42,703 nucleotides of DNA from Bryobacteraceae bacterium (GCA_030039005.1 JASHQT010000566.1:1-42703); one strand, 5' to 3'. Counted from the stretch's first letter, positions 1-7,630 are shown. Program-made: numbers and translations. The notes: generated by a model not told the origin, from the sequence alone.

Positions 1-222
1 AGCGCCAAGCAAGAAGCGAGCGAAATGACCGGGCATTGTCCGCCGATCCTGGCTTACGAGAATTCTTCCCGCTTCTGAGGCGGTGCGCAGTACCTCTGAA
101 TCATCGAGTCCTTCCAAGCCAGCATCAGAAGCATTGCGAAAATCGATTTCAACGGCTATCCGTCGCAACCCGCGCAGGATGCGTCCATCCAAATCAGCAT
201 CAGCTTGATATCTGACTCGCAT
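1..222 (-). CDS. DUF5615 family PIN-like toxin (3' end outside window)
   Basis: Reading the minus strand from an ATG at 222-220 gives 74 codons without a stop down to base 1, so the gene is truncated by the window edge. The product begins MRVRYQADADLDGRILRGLR and contains acidic residues followed by GLDDSEVL and ILVSQDRRTM, the order expected of DUF5615 (PIN-like) proteins, in which conserved aspartates form a putative nuclease centre. The start overlaps the end of the upstream DUF433 gene by 23 bases, a translationally coupled arrangement typical of DUF433/DUF5615 pairs, which are regarded as VapBC-like toxin-antitoxin modules. Toxicity is inferred from family and context. The C-terminal residues cannot be judged here. 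Confidence 0.72.
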   Translation of the reverse strand, partial: MRVRYQADADLDGRILRGLRRIAVEIDFRNASDAGLEGLDDSEVLRTASEAGRILVSQDRRTMPGHFARFLLGA

Positions 223-514
223 GCCGCGCTCGTTGCAATTTTGCAATCAACTCTGCATTCGTCGTTCTCGACTGCTGGTGCTGCAAATCTGCCTGGCGGG
301 CGCCCTCAACTAGGTACGCATCGATCTCTTGCTGGTTCGCTAGGTAAAACGCCAGGGCTCCATGCACTTGCTCGAGCGTCAACGCCGGATAACTCTCCAC
401 CATGCTTTCCGCCGACATTCCTTCGCGAAACAAATACACCAAGGAATCCAGCGATACCCGCGTGTTTCCGACACTATAGACGTCTTCGACTCTTCTGACG
501 TATTCCTTTTGCAT
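200..514 (-). CDS. DUF433 domain antitoxin-like protein
   Basis: This 104-aa protein has the DUF433 pattern: a short beta part (GNTRVSLDSLVYLFREGMS, about residues 16-34) followed by a winged-helix-like segment with SYPALTLEQVHGALAFYLAN (about 41-60). The C-terminal tail is helical, charged and Gln-rich. DUF433 proteins are commonly found immediately upstream of DUF5615 nuclease-like proteins, as here, and are thought to act as the antitoxin and DNA-binding autorepressor. The two reading frames overlap (222-200), so the pair is probably one transcript running leftwards. The ATG at 514-512 is the only well-placed start. No clear promoter was identified in the AT-richer sequence to its right. 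Confidence 0.75.
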   Translation of the reverse strand: MQKEYVRRVEDVYSVGNTRVSLDSLVYLFREGMSAESMVESYPALTLEQVHGALAFYLANQQEIDAYLVEGARQADLQHQQSRTTNAELIAKLQRARHASQISS

Positions 515-764
515 GGCTCACCTGACTCTTCCATGGTCACATAGCAAGGGCTCGTCCAACAACAATCGAGCCAAGCCAAACATCATGCTTCGGACGAAAT
601 TTTGTGTAGCCCCCAGAAGGTGAGAGAGTTCCTTTAATTCGAAAACCTATTGCTTGTACGCGGAGATATCGACATCGCCTCAAAACTGCCCACCCACAGA
701 CGTATTTTTGGTATCCAAATTGATATTTCTTGCAACAAAATGTCATGCATAATCATAGTGTTAG

Positions 765-780
765 GGATGCCTGGATGCCT
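765..780. repeat. Tandem 8-bp repeat GGATGCCT x2 at the tRNA remnant junction
   Basis: GGATGCCT is present twice head to tail (765-772 and 773-780). The last bases of the second copy are the first bases of the tRNA-like segment. It lies exactly where tRNA similarity is lost. Confidence 0.6.
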
Positions 781-823
781 CCGGAGAAGAAGGTTAGAGG
801 TTCGAATCCTCTCGGGCGTACCA
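778..823 (+). other. tRNA-Arg(CCG) 3'-end remnant, possible att site
   Basis: From the anticodon loop (CTCCGGA, anticodon CCG) to the CCA end the sequence reads as a tRNA-Arg. It has a perfect T stem AGAGG/CCTCT around the loop TTCGAAT (796-812), an acceptor 3' strand CGGGCGT (813-819), a discriminator A and CCA (821-823). The matching 5' acceptor strand ACGCCCG and a D arm are absent upstream, and the 5' half of the anticodon stem does not pair (GATGC against GAAGA). It is therefore a fragment, not a functional tRNA. A 3' tRNA fragment beginning at the anticodon loop is the classic scar left by tyrosine-recombinase integration. Confidence 0.75.
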
Positions 824-1148
824 CCTAACTCAATCACTTCCAGACAGCAATGCCCCAAAGGCCGATCCCGAAAGCGGCTGCTTGCTCAATTCTGTGCCCG
901 CGCTTTCGAAATCGATACGTAGGACTCCCTGCGGCGCAGTGAGATCGTTTGTGGAGCTTGCCTGAGGCCGGCACACCGCGGGGAGGTGGGGAGGAAATTT
1001 CCCCTGCGCCAGCCAACCAGGGTCACCGACGCCAGTCGCGGAATCTAGTGAGGAACGCCGAGGGTACTGGTCACTAAAAGACAGTAAACGAAGGAGGTTA
1101 GCGCGCGGAAAATCGCAACCGGCGACGATCTTCTAGTATTCCGACGCC

Positions 1149-1176
1149 TTGACATTAGCATGGCTGCCCTTATCAT
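1149..1176 (+). promoter_or_regulatory. Sigma70-like promoter for the aldolase gene
   Basis: A perfect -35 TTGACA (1149-1154) is followed after 16 bases by TATCAT (1171-1176). It lies about 100 bases ahead of the ATG at 1276, which has its own AGGAG ribosome site, giving a leader of roughly 90 bases. Confidence 0.55.
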
Positions 1177-1275
1177 ATAACCTATTCCTTCAGTAACCGG
1201 AACGATCGCGATTTGTAAGATTCAGCGGCTTACGAATCTGAACCCTGTTGCGAAACTGGACGCGGAGGAGAACCA

Positions 1276-2346
1276 ATGGGCGTGAGAGCTGAAAACGAGC
1301 TCGCAGAACTCATTGAGTTATCTGCGCGCGTGGGCAGCCAATCGTTGCTGGTTCAGGGAAGTACGGGAAACACCTCGATTAAGATCGGCTCCACGCTGTG
1401 GATTAAGGCATCTGGAAAGTGGCTGGCAAATGCCAAGCGCGAGTGGATGTTTATTCCGGTGAGTCTGACGGATGCCGAGCGTTTTTTGTCGTCGCCCCTG
1501 GATGCGTCTCACGGCGTAAAAGACGGACGCGGGCTAACTCCGTCCATCGAGACGGCTATGCATTTGGCCCTGCCGCATCTAGTTGTGATTCATTTACATT
1601 CGGTAAACACGATCGCCTGGGCCGTGCAAAGCGATGGGGCGTCGCATCTGCACGAACTGCTGAACGGGATCTGCTGGAGTTGGATCGATTATGCCCCGTC
1701 CGGTGCCCCGCTCGCCCGAGCGATACAAGCGTCCTTGGGAACGTCGCCGTCTAACGTCTTCGTTTTGGCGAACCACGGCCTGGTGATCGCAGCACAGACA
1801 TGCGGCGAAGGGCTAGCCTTTCTAAGGGCGATCGAAAAGCGTGTAGATATTGAGCCCCGCGCGGCTTCGAACGCGAACGGAGCCATTCTGGAGCGACTCT
1901 CTAGGTCGACCGACTACCGACCGGCCGATTCCGAAGTAGCGCATTCGCTGGGCACGGACTCCGTGTCCGCGGATTTAGTGGCTGGCGGCATCTTGTATCC
2001 CTGCCAGGCGATGTTTCTGGGCCGGTCAAGTTTCATTCTGTCGCCCGGTTGCTCGGTGGGAGAACTGAGGAGCGCATTTATCGAACAAAATGGTTTTCGT
2101 CCTCCGGCGATCCTGGTTCGTGGCGCGGGCGTGCTGGTTGCCAAGGATCTTACGCCCGTGGAAGCCGAGACGCTGATGGGTTTGGCGCAAGTGGTGCGGC
2201 GTCTCGCGGCGAATGCCAGGATACAATACCTGAGCCGTAGACGCGTTGACGAAGTGTTGCGAACAAACCTATACAACCGGGCACAGCCGCGACCATCGGT
2301 GAAGTACGCCACTGCTGCAGCACGATCGAAATCAGCTTCCTATTAA
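1276..2346 (+). CDS. Class II aldolase/adducin-like protein
   Basis: This 356-aa protein has a class II aldolase fold in residues 1-200. GSTGNTSIK (about 28-36) is the phosphate/substrate loop, SIETAMH supplies a likely catalytic Glu92, HLHS gives zinc ligands His106 and His108, and LANHGLV gives His167. Such enzymes cleave or epimerise sugar phosphates such as L-fuculose-1-P, L-rhamnulose-1-P or ribulose-5-P. The second half (about 225-330) resembles another aldolase-type half (ILVRGAGVLVAK), as in the N-terminal part of the RhaD-type aldolase/dehydrogenase proteins, but lacks the dehydrogenase. The substrate is unknown. The ATG follows GGAGGAGAACC at good spacing. It converges on the WecG-like gene, overlapping its end by 15 bases. 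Confidence 0.8.
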   Translation: MGVRAENELAELIELSARVGSQSLLVQGSTGNTSIKIGSTLWIKASGKWLANAKREWMFIPVSLTDAERFLSSPLDASHGVKDGRGLTPSIETAMHLALPHLVVIHLHSVNTIAWAVQSDGASHLHELLNGICWSWIDYAPSGAPLARAIQASLGTSPSNVFVLANHGLVIAAQTCGEGLAFLRAIEKRVDIEPRAASNANGAILERLSRSTDYRPADSEVAHSLGTDSVSADLVAGGILYPCQAMFLGRSSFILSPGCSVGELRSAFIEQNGFRPPAILVRGAGVLVAKDLTPVEAETLMGLAQVVRRLAANARIQYLSRRRVDEVLRTNLYNRAQPRPSVKYATAAARSKSASY

Positions 2347-3141
2347 CTGCCGCTTCCTCAGCTTCACCAGAAAAACACGTGCTAGGAAAAGCGGATTCCC
2401 GATGATATACCGCCGAAACATCCTCACCGGCTCAATCAGGAACCGAAAGAGCCATTCCAGTTGCAGTTTCGCCATCCAACGCGGAACAACCGGAATCGCG
2501 CCTGCGCCGTAGTCGATCGCAGCTCCCCCAGTCAAAATCACATGTACCCTTAGTTGGGACAGATTTTCGAAAACCCAGCGCTCCTGGTGCGGCATTCCAA
2601 AACACACCAGCAGAATATCGGGAGATGCACCATTGATCTCGTCAACCACAGCCTGATTAGCGGGGCCTTCCTTGGCGAAGTATCCGTGGTGCGTACCGGC
2701 CAGGCGTAGGCGCGGATAGCGGGCGCACAAATTCGTCGCGGCCCGATCCGCCAATCCGGGACGTCCACCGAGGACAAAAAGACTGAGCTGGCGAGTCTCG
2801 CACCAGGCAGCCAATTCCCAAAGCCAGACGTTGTAGGTGACTTTGTTCGGGACCGGCAGACCGAGTATGCCGCAGGCCCACCGAACTCCATCCCCGTCGC
2901 AGAACACTAACTGAGCGTCTTGATAACATTGCCGCAGCCAGGGATGTTGATACGAAAGATTAATGCCAAAGACGTTCGCGTGTAAAATAACTGCTTTTCG
3001 GCGCGCCGACACGACGCCAAAAATGTAATCCAGAATTCCTTGGCTATTGACGAGGTAGACGGGCACGCCCAAAATATCCAAAACGGGCACTGCGGCGCGG
3101 CTGGCCACCTGGTAGAAATCGCCGCTCGATTCGGACGACAC
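2332..3141 (-). CDS. WecG/TagA/CpsF family glycosyltransferase (GT26)
   Basis: The product carries the GT26 signatures in order: ILGVPVYLVNSQGILDYI near the N-terminus, FCDGDGVRWACGILG with the conserved Asp, LFVLGGRPG (Rossmann-like strand), GTHHGYF and DILLVCFGMPHQERWV. A basic C-terminus (RMFRRYIIGNPLFL) suits membrane association. GT26 enzymes such as WecG and TagA add N-acetylmannosamine(uronate)-type residues to lipid-linked intermediates. The frame stays open upstream to 3258, but that would overlap the preceding gene by about 107 bases. I chose the GTG at 3141-3139 because GAGG lies 8 bases ahead of it; this gives 269 aa, close to family length. A GTG at 3165 is an alternative. It follows the GT4 gene by 10 bases, so they form one operon. 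Confidence 0.85.
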   Translation of the reverse strand: MSSESSGDFYQVASRAAVPVLDILGVPVYLVNSQGILDYIFGVVSARRKAVILHANVFGINLSYQHPWLRQCYQDAQLVFCDGDGVRWACGILGLPVPNKVTYNVWLWELAAWCETRQLSLFVLGGRPGLADRAATNLCARYPRLRLAGTHHGYFAKEGPANQAVVDEINGASPDILLVCFGMPHQERWVFENLSQLRVHVILTGGAAIDYGAGAIPVVPRWMAKLQLEWLFRFLIEPVRMFRRYIIGNPLFLARVFLVKLRKRQLIGS

Positions 3142-3151
3142 TTCGCCAGCC

Positions 3152-4354
3152 TCAGGAAGATCCACCCGGCTGCACGGATTGGTAAATGGCGTTAAGTTGG
3201 GCGAAGTGCATTTCCGGACTCCAGCGCGAAACCACCTTATTACGGGCGGCCGTCCCAAGCGTACGGCAAAGCTCGGGGTCCCTCCATAGTCGTGTAACCA
3301 CCCGGCTCAAGTCCTCAGCGTCTCCCGGCCGGAAATGCAATCCGTTCGTTCCGTTTTCCACGAGCGACTGCATGGCTCCTAAGTTCGAAGCAACCACCGG
3401 AATCCCATGGCTCATGGCCTCCGCCCCCACGAGTCCGAAGCTTTCAAACCAAATGCTGGGCATCACAAAGAGCCTCGCCCCTCGGTAGAAGCAGTCTAGT
3501 TCCGCGCGGGTTCGGGTGACAACGACCTCGATGTTTGACGGAATATCCAAATGCACCAGGCTGTTCGCATTGCGGCAGACCCGGAATGGGACATCGGTGA
3601 GCTTACTCGCTTCAAGGAAAGTAGAAAGCCCCTTCTCGGGGGAGAAGCGGCCGGCGAAACCGACGTAAGTTCCCTCCGCAGCATCGGCCGAGGTCTCCGG
3701 AATCTGAACGATAGGCGACACTACGGTGATGTGGCACGGATCGATGGCTGCATGCTGGATCAGCCAATCGCGCGAAAACTCAGATGGCGCAATGAAATGG
3801 CTAACGTGGCGATGGAACAAGCCGAAGCAGCGAACCACTAAGTTGTATAACGCTCCAGCGAGGCTTTCGCTGAGGTTGCTCCGGCAGTTGGTGAGAACCG
3901 CCCAGTAGTCGCGCCCCCCCAGGCAGCGCGTGCATACCTCTCCGTTGTTCAAATGAGTTGTCTTAGAGCAGGTCATGCGATAGTCGATGCAAGTCATGAC
4001 CACGGGAATCCCGCGCTCGCTGCAAACCGGCAGGATCCAAGGCGAGACCAGGGGGAAAAGTTCCTGGACATGGACGACGTCGGGGGAGAACGAATCCAAC
4101 AACTTAGTAAATGCCGCGACCGATCGCGGCGCGTAGAAGAGGCTGGCTCCCGCCTCGATCCGGCCCAACAGGCTGGCTGCGGCTTCCGAGCTGTCTCGGG
4201 TGAACACCTCCACGTCGAGACCATTCTTGCGGAGCAAATCCATCAAGTCCAAGGCCGCCTGCTCGGAACCGCCCCGCCCGCGGTGCTGATTGTACGCCAG
4301 AAGAACTCTTCTCCGAGCGCCTCCGCCTGCGGACATTTCGACATGGTAGCGCAT
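3152..4354 (-). CDS. GT4 family glycosyltransferase
   Basis: This is a 400-aa GT-B enzyme. The N-terminal domain opens with VLLAYNQHRGRGGSEQAALDL, a glycine-rich acceptor-side loop typical of GT4. The C-terminal domain has GFAGRFSPEKGLSTFLEA, the donor-phosphate loop, and WFESFGLVGAEAM, which is the EX7E motif, followed by GIPVVASNLGAM. The middle contains a cluster of cysteines (CIDYRMTC, CTRCLGG), known from a GT4 subset and possibly metal-binding. It probably transfers a hexose from a nucleotide sugar in polysaccharide assembly together with the downstream GT26 gene. The ATG at 4354 is used, but a second ATG at 4336 is equally possible because neither has a strong ribosome site. It is transcribed divergently from the DinB-like gene. 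Confidence 0.87.
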   Translation of the reverse strand: MRYHVEMSAGGGARRRVLLAYNQHRGRGGSEQAALDLMDLLRKNGLDVEVFTRDSSEAAASLLGRIEAGASLFYAPRSVAAFTKLLDSFSPDVVHVQELFPLVSPWILPVCSERGIPVVMTCIDYRMTCSKTTHLNNGEVCTRCLGGRDYWAVLTNCRSNLSESLAGALYNLVVRCFGLFHRHVSHFIAPSEFSRDWLIQHAAIDPCHITVVSPIVQIPETSADAAEGTYVGFAGRFSPEKGLSTFLEASKLTDVPFRVCRNANSLVHLDIPSNIEVVVTRTRAELDCFYRGARLFVMPSIWFESFGLVGAEAMSHGIPVVASNLGAMQSLVENGTNGLHFRPGDAEDLSRVVTRLWRDPELCRTLGTAARNKVVSRWSPEMHFAQLNAIYQSVQPGGSS

Positions 4355-4372
4355 TCCGGCGCATTCGATGGC

Positions 4373-4397
4373 GATTCAGTGAATCTGGCGTGTAGAA
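4373..4397. promoter_or_regulatory. Divergent intergenic palindrome and -10 box
   Basis: Between the divergent GT4 and DinB-like genes lies a perfect 13-base palindrome, GATTCAGTGAATC (4373-4385), followed by TAGAAT (4392-4397), a good -10 box for the rightward gene. A regulator dimer bound to the palindrome would cover the -35 position of that promoter. This function is inferred from position only. Confidence 0.35.
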
Positions 4398-4435
4398 TCA
4401 AAATCCGGTCACCCGTTCAGTTCGGAGAGAAGCTC

Positions 4436-4945
4436 ATGTCACAGGTCCTTTCCAAGTCGTTGCTACTGAAGATAGAGGATTCAATTGAACTGACTCAGGA
4501 TTTAATCTCGCGAGTGCCGCCGGAACGCTTAGGCTGGGCGCCGCCCTATCCGAACTCCTGGACAATAGAGGTCCTGCTCTACCACTTGGTGGAATCCGTC
4601 TCCGGGTTTTGTGCCGTGCTGGCGGCTGTCTACCCCAACGAACTTAGTGATTTCGCCGACTTAAGGGAATCCTGGAGATCCGGCCAGGACCCGCGGGTTG
4701 AAACGTCAAATCGGATCTCCCTGCTTCAATCGCATGTGCAGCATGGTTTTTCTCTGCTGGACGATTCGGCTCTGGCCGATGTAGTTCCCACTGTTTTCCT
4801 CAAGCAGGGCGAGACAGTGCTCAGCCTCATGCTCCATAACTTGGAACACCTGCTCAACCATAAACATCAGTTGTTTTTGTTGCTCAAGCTCCTCGGCGTG
4901 CCTATGAGCTCGGCCGACCTATACCGATTCCGCGCGGACCACTAA
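4436..4945 (+). CDS. DinB-like metal-dependent protein
   Basis: This 169-aa four-helix-bundle protein fits the DinB/YfiT superfamily. The three expected metal-ligand histidines are visible: His50 in LLYHLVES, and His138 and His142 in NLEHLLNHKHQ. PNSWTIEVLLYHL matches the common helix-2 pattern. Family members include thiol transferases such as bacillithiol and mycothiol S-transferases and proteins induced by DNA damage, so a detoxifying transferase is possible but unproven. The start is the ATG at 4436, preceded by GGAGAGA. The frame is open further upstream, but that part is antisense to the GT4 gene and lacks DinB similarity. Confidence 0.82.
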   Translation: MSQVLSKSLLLKIEDSIELTQDLISRVPPERLGWAPPYPNSWTIEVLLYHLVESVSGFCAVLAAVYPNELSDFADLRESWRSGQDPRVETSNRISLLQSHVQHGFSLLDDSALADVVPTVFLKQGETVLSLMLHNLEHLLNHKHQLFLLLKLLGVPMSSADLYRFRADH

Positions 4946-4983
4946 GTCGCGTCGGAGGTGACGATTGTCAAGACTTACATGTA

Positions 4984-4999
4984 GTACTAGGTTTAGTAC
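4984..4999. promoter_or_regulatory. Inverted repeat GTACTA-N4-TAGTAC
   Basis: GTACTA (4984-4989) and TAGTAC (4994-4999) are exact inverted copies separated by four bases, upstream of the promoter at 5030. The two GTAC cores are 12 bases apart, the same spacing as in the repeat at 15742-15759. A dimeric repressor operator is plausible. Confidence 0.4.
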
Positions 5000-5029
5000 C
5001 ACAAGGGAAACAAACGGAGCGCGATCCCC

Positions 5030-5079
5030 TTGTCTGAAATTGTGACCGATGCTATAGTCCTGCTAATCCGATCAGGAGG
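5030..5079 (+). promoter_or_regulatory. Promoter and strong ribosome binding site
   Basis: TTGTCT (5030-5035) and TATAGT (5053-5058) are separated by exactly 17 bases. A perfect AGGAGG (5074-5079) follows, 7 bases ahead of the ATG at 5087. The combination argues that the short gene downstream is really expressed. Confidence 0.55.
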
Positions 5080-5086
5080 ACATGAG

Positions 5087-5452
5087 ATGCGCTTGGGTAA
5101 TTTTATACCCGTGCCGTTATTTATTCGTTTGGACGTAACCGCTTCGGTGGACAGAATTATTGCTGTATCGGGATCGGTTGTAGACAAGGGTCTACCGGTC
5201 TTTCACGGTGCGGGCGATAAGGCCGCCGTACAGGGCCTCGAAGGTGATCGGGCGAGCTTGAGCGATCTCGATAATCCCTTCCCCAACACAAAGCTACTGA
5301 GCCGAGACATTCCTGGTACTTGCGATAGGCTTGGGTCCGACGCTTCCGAAAGCGAATCACAGTTTACTGTTTGCACTCGCGTTATAGGCACGGCGCATCG
5401 CGGTGGGCGCATCGAAGATCTTCGAGACGTGCCCGGCGTACGCGAGCATTAA
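5087..5452 (+). CDS. Hypothetical protein, 121 aa
   Basis: I do not recognise this product. It begins MRLGNFIPVPLFIRLDVTAS and is rich in Asp, Ser, Gly and Arg with no membrane segment, signal peptide or metal motif that I can see. Support for it being a gene is entirely upstream: a well-spaced promoter (5030-5058) and an ideal AGGAGG before the ATG. The composition after about residue 35 is not strongly protein-like, so only a short 5' part may be translated, or the gene may be decayed. The frame opens earlier (5030), but that region is the promoter. A 71-base gap separates it from the radical SAM gene. Confidence 0.4.
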   Translation: MRLGNFIPVPLFIRLDVTASVDRIIAVSGSVVDKGLPVFHGAGDKAAVQGLEGDRASLSDLDNPFPNTKLLSRDIPGTCDRLGSDASESESQFTVCTRVIGTAHRGGRIEDLRDVPGVREH

Positions 5453-5523
5453 GTTATCCCGGCGCGCAACCACGTGCTTTCCGCCGGTGGAAGGAGACTC
5501 AGCAAAAACCGGAGGATTCTTTG

Positions 5524-7623
5524 ATGCCAACAGTTTACCTATCCGATCTCAGATACAACTATTCCGGCGTGTTGGCCAACGACTGCATGCCTTTGGGAGT
5601 CGCCTATATGAAAGCAGTCATGGACCGCGACCTTCCTGAGGTAAACTCTCGCCTGTTTGCTTATCCAGATCGTTTGTGGGACGCCATGAAGCAGGCCCCA
5701 CCCGACGTTCTAATGGTGAGCAATTATCTTTGGAATGAGGCCTTGAGCCTTCATTTCGCGAAGCTGGCCAAACGTCTGAATCCCGGGACTCTGGTGGTGA
5801 TGGGAGGGCCGAACCTTCCCATCGAGGAAGAGCGGCAGATTGAGTATTTCAACGAGCACCCTGAGATCGACGTATACGTGGTGGGTGAGGGCGACTTCTT
5901 GGCCACGCACGTGGTCGGTGAGTTTCTGGATTCTGGTTGCTCGGTGCCCGCACTCGGAAAAAAAGCAATTCCTTCCTCGATTTACCGGCGGCCCGACGGC
6001 CAGGCAGCGCTGCAGAAGCTCTGGGACCGGAAGAAGGAAGTGGATGAGATTCCGTCGCCTTGGTTGACCGGCATCCAGGACGAATTTTTCGACGGAAAGC
6101 TCGCGCCCATGATCGAAACCAATCGCGGATGCCCCTTCACCTGCACATTTTGTGTGCAGGGCACCAGTTGGTATACCAAGGTCAATAACTTTGGCATCGA
6201 TCGGATGAAGGAAGAGATTGAATACATCGCGCGCCGCATCCGCGGCCATTCCCCGAACATGGGTACCTTGCGCATCGCCGACTCCAATTACGGGATGTTC
6301 GAAAGGGATGTGGAAATCTCGGAGTTCATCGGCGAAATGCAGAAGCGCTACGGGTATCCCCGTTTTATCGATGCCACAACCGGGAAGAACCGGCCGGACC
6401 GGATCATTCGGTCTGTCGAGAAAGTAAGTGGGGCCCTGGTCGTGTACCAGGCGGTACAGTCGCTCAACGATGACGTGCTGAGGAATATCAAGCGCTCCAA
6501 CATCAAGCTGCAAGCGTATGAAGACATCATGATCCATATTCGGGGGCGCGGCTTGCGATCGAATTCGGATCTGATCGTGGGCCTGCCCGGAGAAACCCTG
6601 CGGTCCCATGTCGACGCGATCCATTCCCTCATCGACGCCGGAACCAACCAAATGCACAACCTGCAACTGGTTCTGCTCAAAGGCTCCGAACTCGAGAAGC
6701 TGGATAGCCGCCGGGAATTCCAATTCCAAACCAAGTTCCGCGTGCTTCCGAAGAATTTCGGCATCTACGGCGGCGAGAAGGTGCTGGACATCGAAGAGAT
6801 CGTGGTTTCGACGGACACGATGTCGTTTGACGATTATGTCGAGACCAGAAAATACCACTTGGTGAGCAGCGTTTTCTGGAACGACTCCTGGTTTGAAGAT
6901 GCGGTATCGTTCGCCCAAAAAGCCGGCGTGAAGCGCTCTCAATGGTTCGACGCCATGCTTCCGGCCATGGAAAACAGCACTGGGGCGGTTCGTAGGTTCC
7001 TCGATCAATTCGTGATGGAGACCAAGGGCGAGCTGTTCCCGGATCACCAAAGTTGTCACGACTTTTATTCCAAAGACGAAAATTTCCAGAAGCTGTTGCA
7101 AGGCGATATTGGCGATAACCTGATGTACAAGTACCGCGCCATCGCCTCTTTCCACATCTGGAGAGAGATCTGCCGGGCGGCGATGGATGCTACGCGCAAG
7201 CTGGTGGAGGAGCGCGGCGCGGCTTCCCTCAGCGGCGATTTCGAGGAGTTCTGGGCGGATTTCCACCACTACGTAGAGGCCAAGCACGCAGCCGGAAAGA
7301 CGGCCGACGAGATCCTACAACCCGTGGCAATTCTCCAGCGTTACGATGTGGCGCAATGGATTGCCGACGGTCAGCCGCTGGACGTCACGGCCTACCGGCT
7401 GCCTGCGCGTGAAGTGGTCCAGTATGCGCTGACGGAAGAGAATGCCAAGCAGTTTCGATCTGCGCTCGACGTGTGGACCACCTCATTGAAGGGTCTGACG
7501 AAGATGGTCACCAGAATTCAGATGGATTGGCAGGTGCGCCGCGCGAAACGCTCGGGCGTTGACACGCGGGTACTCGCCGCGGCGGCCGGTAACGAGAGCG
7601 AGTTGTTGCCCGAGTCTTGGTAA
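5524..7623 (+). CDS. B12-binding-domain radical SAM protein
   Basis: This 699-aa protein starts at an ATG preceded by GGAGGATTCTT. Residues 1-150 form a cobalamin-binding-like Rossmann domain (VLMVSNYLWNEA, VVMGGPNLP, VVGEGDF). The radical SAM core follows, with Cys203, Cys207 and Cys210 in GCPFTCTFCVQG binding the 4Fe-4S cluster, and later SNSDLIVGLPGET and IVYQAVQSLN-like barrel segments. The C-terminal 250 residues are helical and do not resemble anything I can name. The family performs radical methylations and rearrangements, often on unactivated carbons. Position at the head of the exopolysaccharide locus and eight bases before an aminotransferase suggests it modifies a sugar or lipid-linked intermediate. 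The substrate is unknown. Confidence 0.9.
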   Translation: MPTVYLSDLRYNYSGVLANDCMPLGVAYMKAVMDRDLPEVNSRLFAYPDRLWDAMKQAPPDVLMVSNYLWNEALSLHFAKLAKRLNPGTLVVMGGPNLPIEEERQIEYFNEHPEIDVYVVGEGDFLATHVVGEFLDSGCSVPALGKKAIPSSIYRRPDGQAALQKLWDRKKEVDEIPSPWLTGIQDEFFDGKLAPMIETNRGCPFTCTFCVQGTSWYTKVNNFGIDRMKEEIEYIARRIRGHSPNMGTLRIADSNYGMFERDVEISEFIGEMQKRYGYPRFIDATTGKNRPDRIIRSVEKVSGALVVYQAVQSLNDDVLRNIKRSNIKLQAYEDIMIHIRGRGLRSNSDLIVGLPGETLRSHVDAIHSLIDAGTNQMHNLQLVLLKGSELEKLDSRREFQFQTKFRVLPKNFGIYGGEKVLDIEEIVVSTDTMSFDDYVETRKYHLVSSVFWNDSWFEDAVSFAQKAGVKRSQWFDAMLPAMENSTGAVRRFLDQFVMETKGELFPDHQSCHDFYSKDENFQKLLQGDIGDNLMYKYRAIASFHIWREICRAAMDATRKLVEERGAASLSGDFEEFWADFHHYVEAKHAAGKTADEILQPVAILQRYDVAQWIADGQPLDVTAYRLPAREVVQYALTEENAKQFRSALDVWTTSLKGLTKMVTRIQMDWQVRRAKRSGVDTRVLAAAAGNESELLPESW

Positions 7624-7630
7624 TAAAGGC

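Larger units (their letters stand above)
545..1275. other. Long intergenic region with tRNA remnant
   Basis: About 730 bases lie between the divergent DUF433 and aldolase genes. Short open frames occur but none has a convincing ribosome binding site or recognisable product, and one (minus, 634-858) merely reads through the tRNA remnant. What can be supported is the tRNA-Arg 3' remnant at 778-823, a tandem 8-base repeat at 765-780 and a promoter for the aldolase gene at 1149-1176. The left part (about 560-760) is visibly more AT-rich than the genes around it, as expected near the edge of acquired DNA. Confidence 0.6.

Noticed and set aside
740..823. Complete tRNA-Arg gene
   Set aside because: No 5' acceptor strand or D arm exists and the anticodon stem does not pair, so only the 3' part is present.
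634..858. Minus-strand ORF with the sequence GTPERIRTSNLLLRRH
   Set aside because: This is the well-known false protein made by reading the antisense of a tRNA 3' end.
3953..4435. Upstream extension of the DinB-like frame
   Set aside because: It is antisense to the GT4 gene. The ATG at 4436 has a ribosome site and begins where family similarity begins.
5710..7287. Long open frame (525 codons) on the minus strand
   Set aside because: It is fully antisense to the radical SAM gene, whose motifs and ribosome site are clear, and it has no recognisable product.
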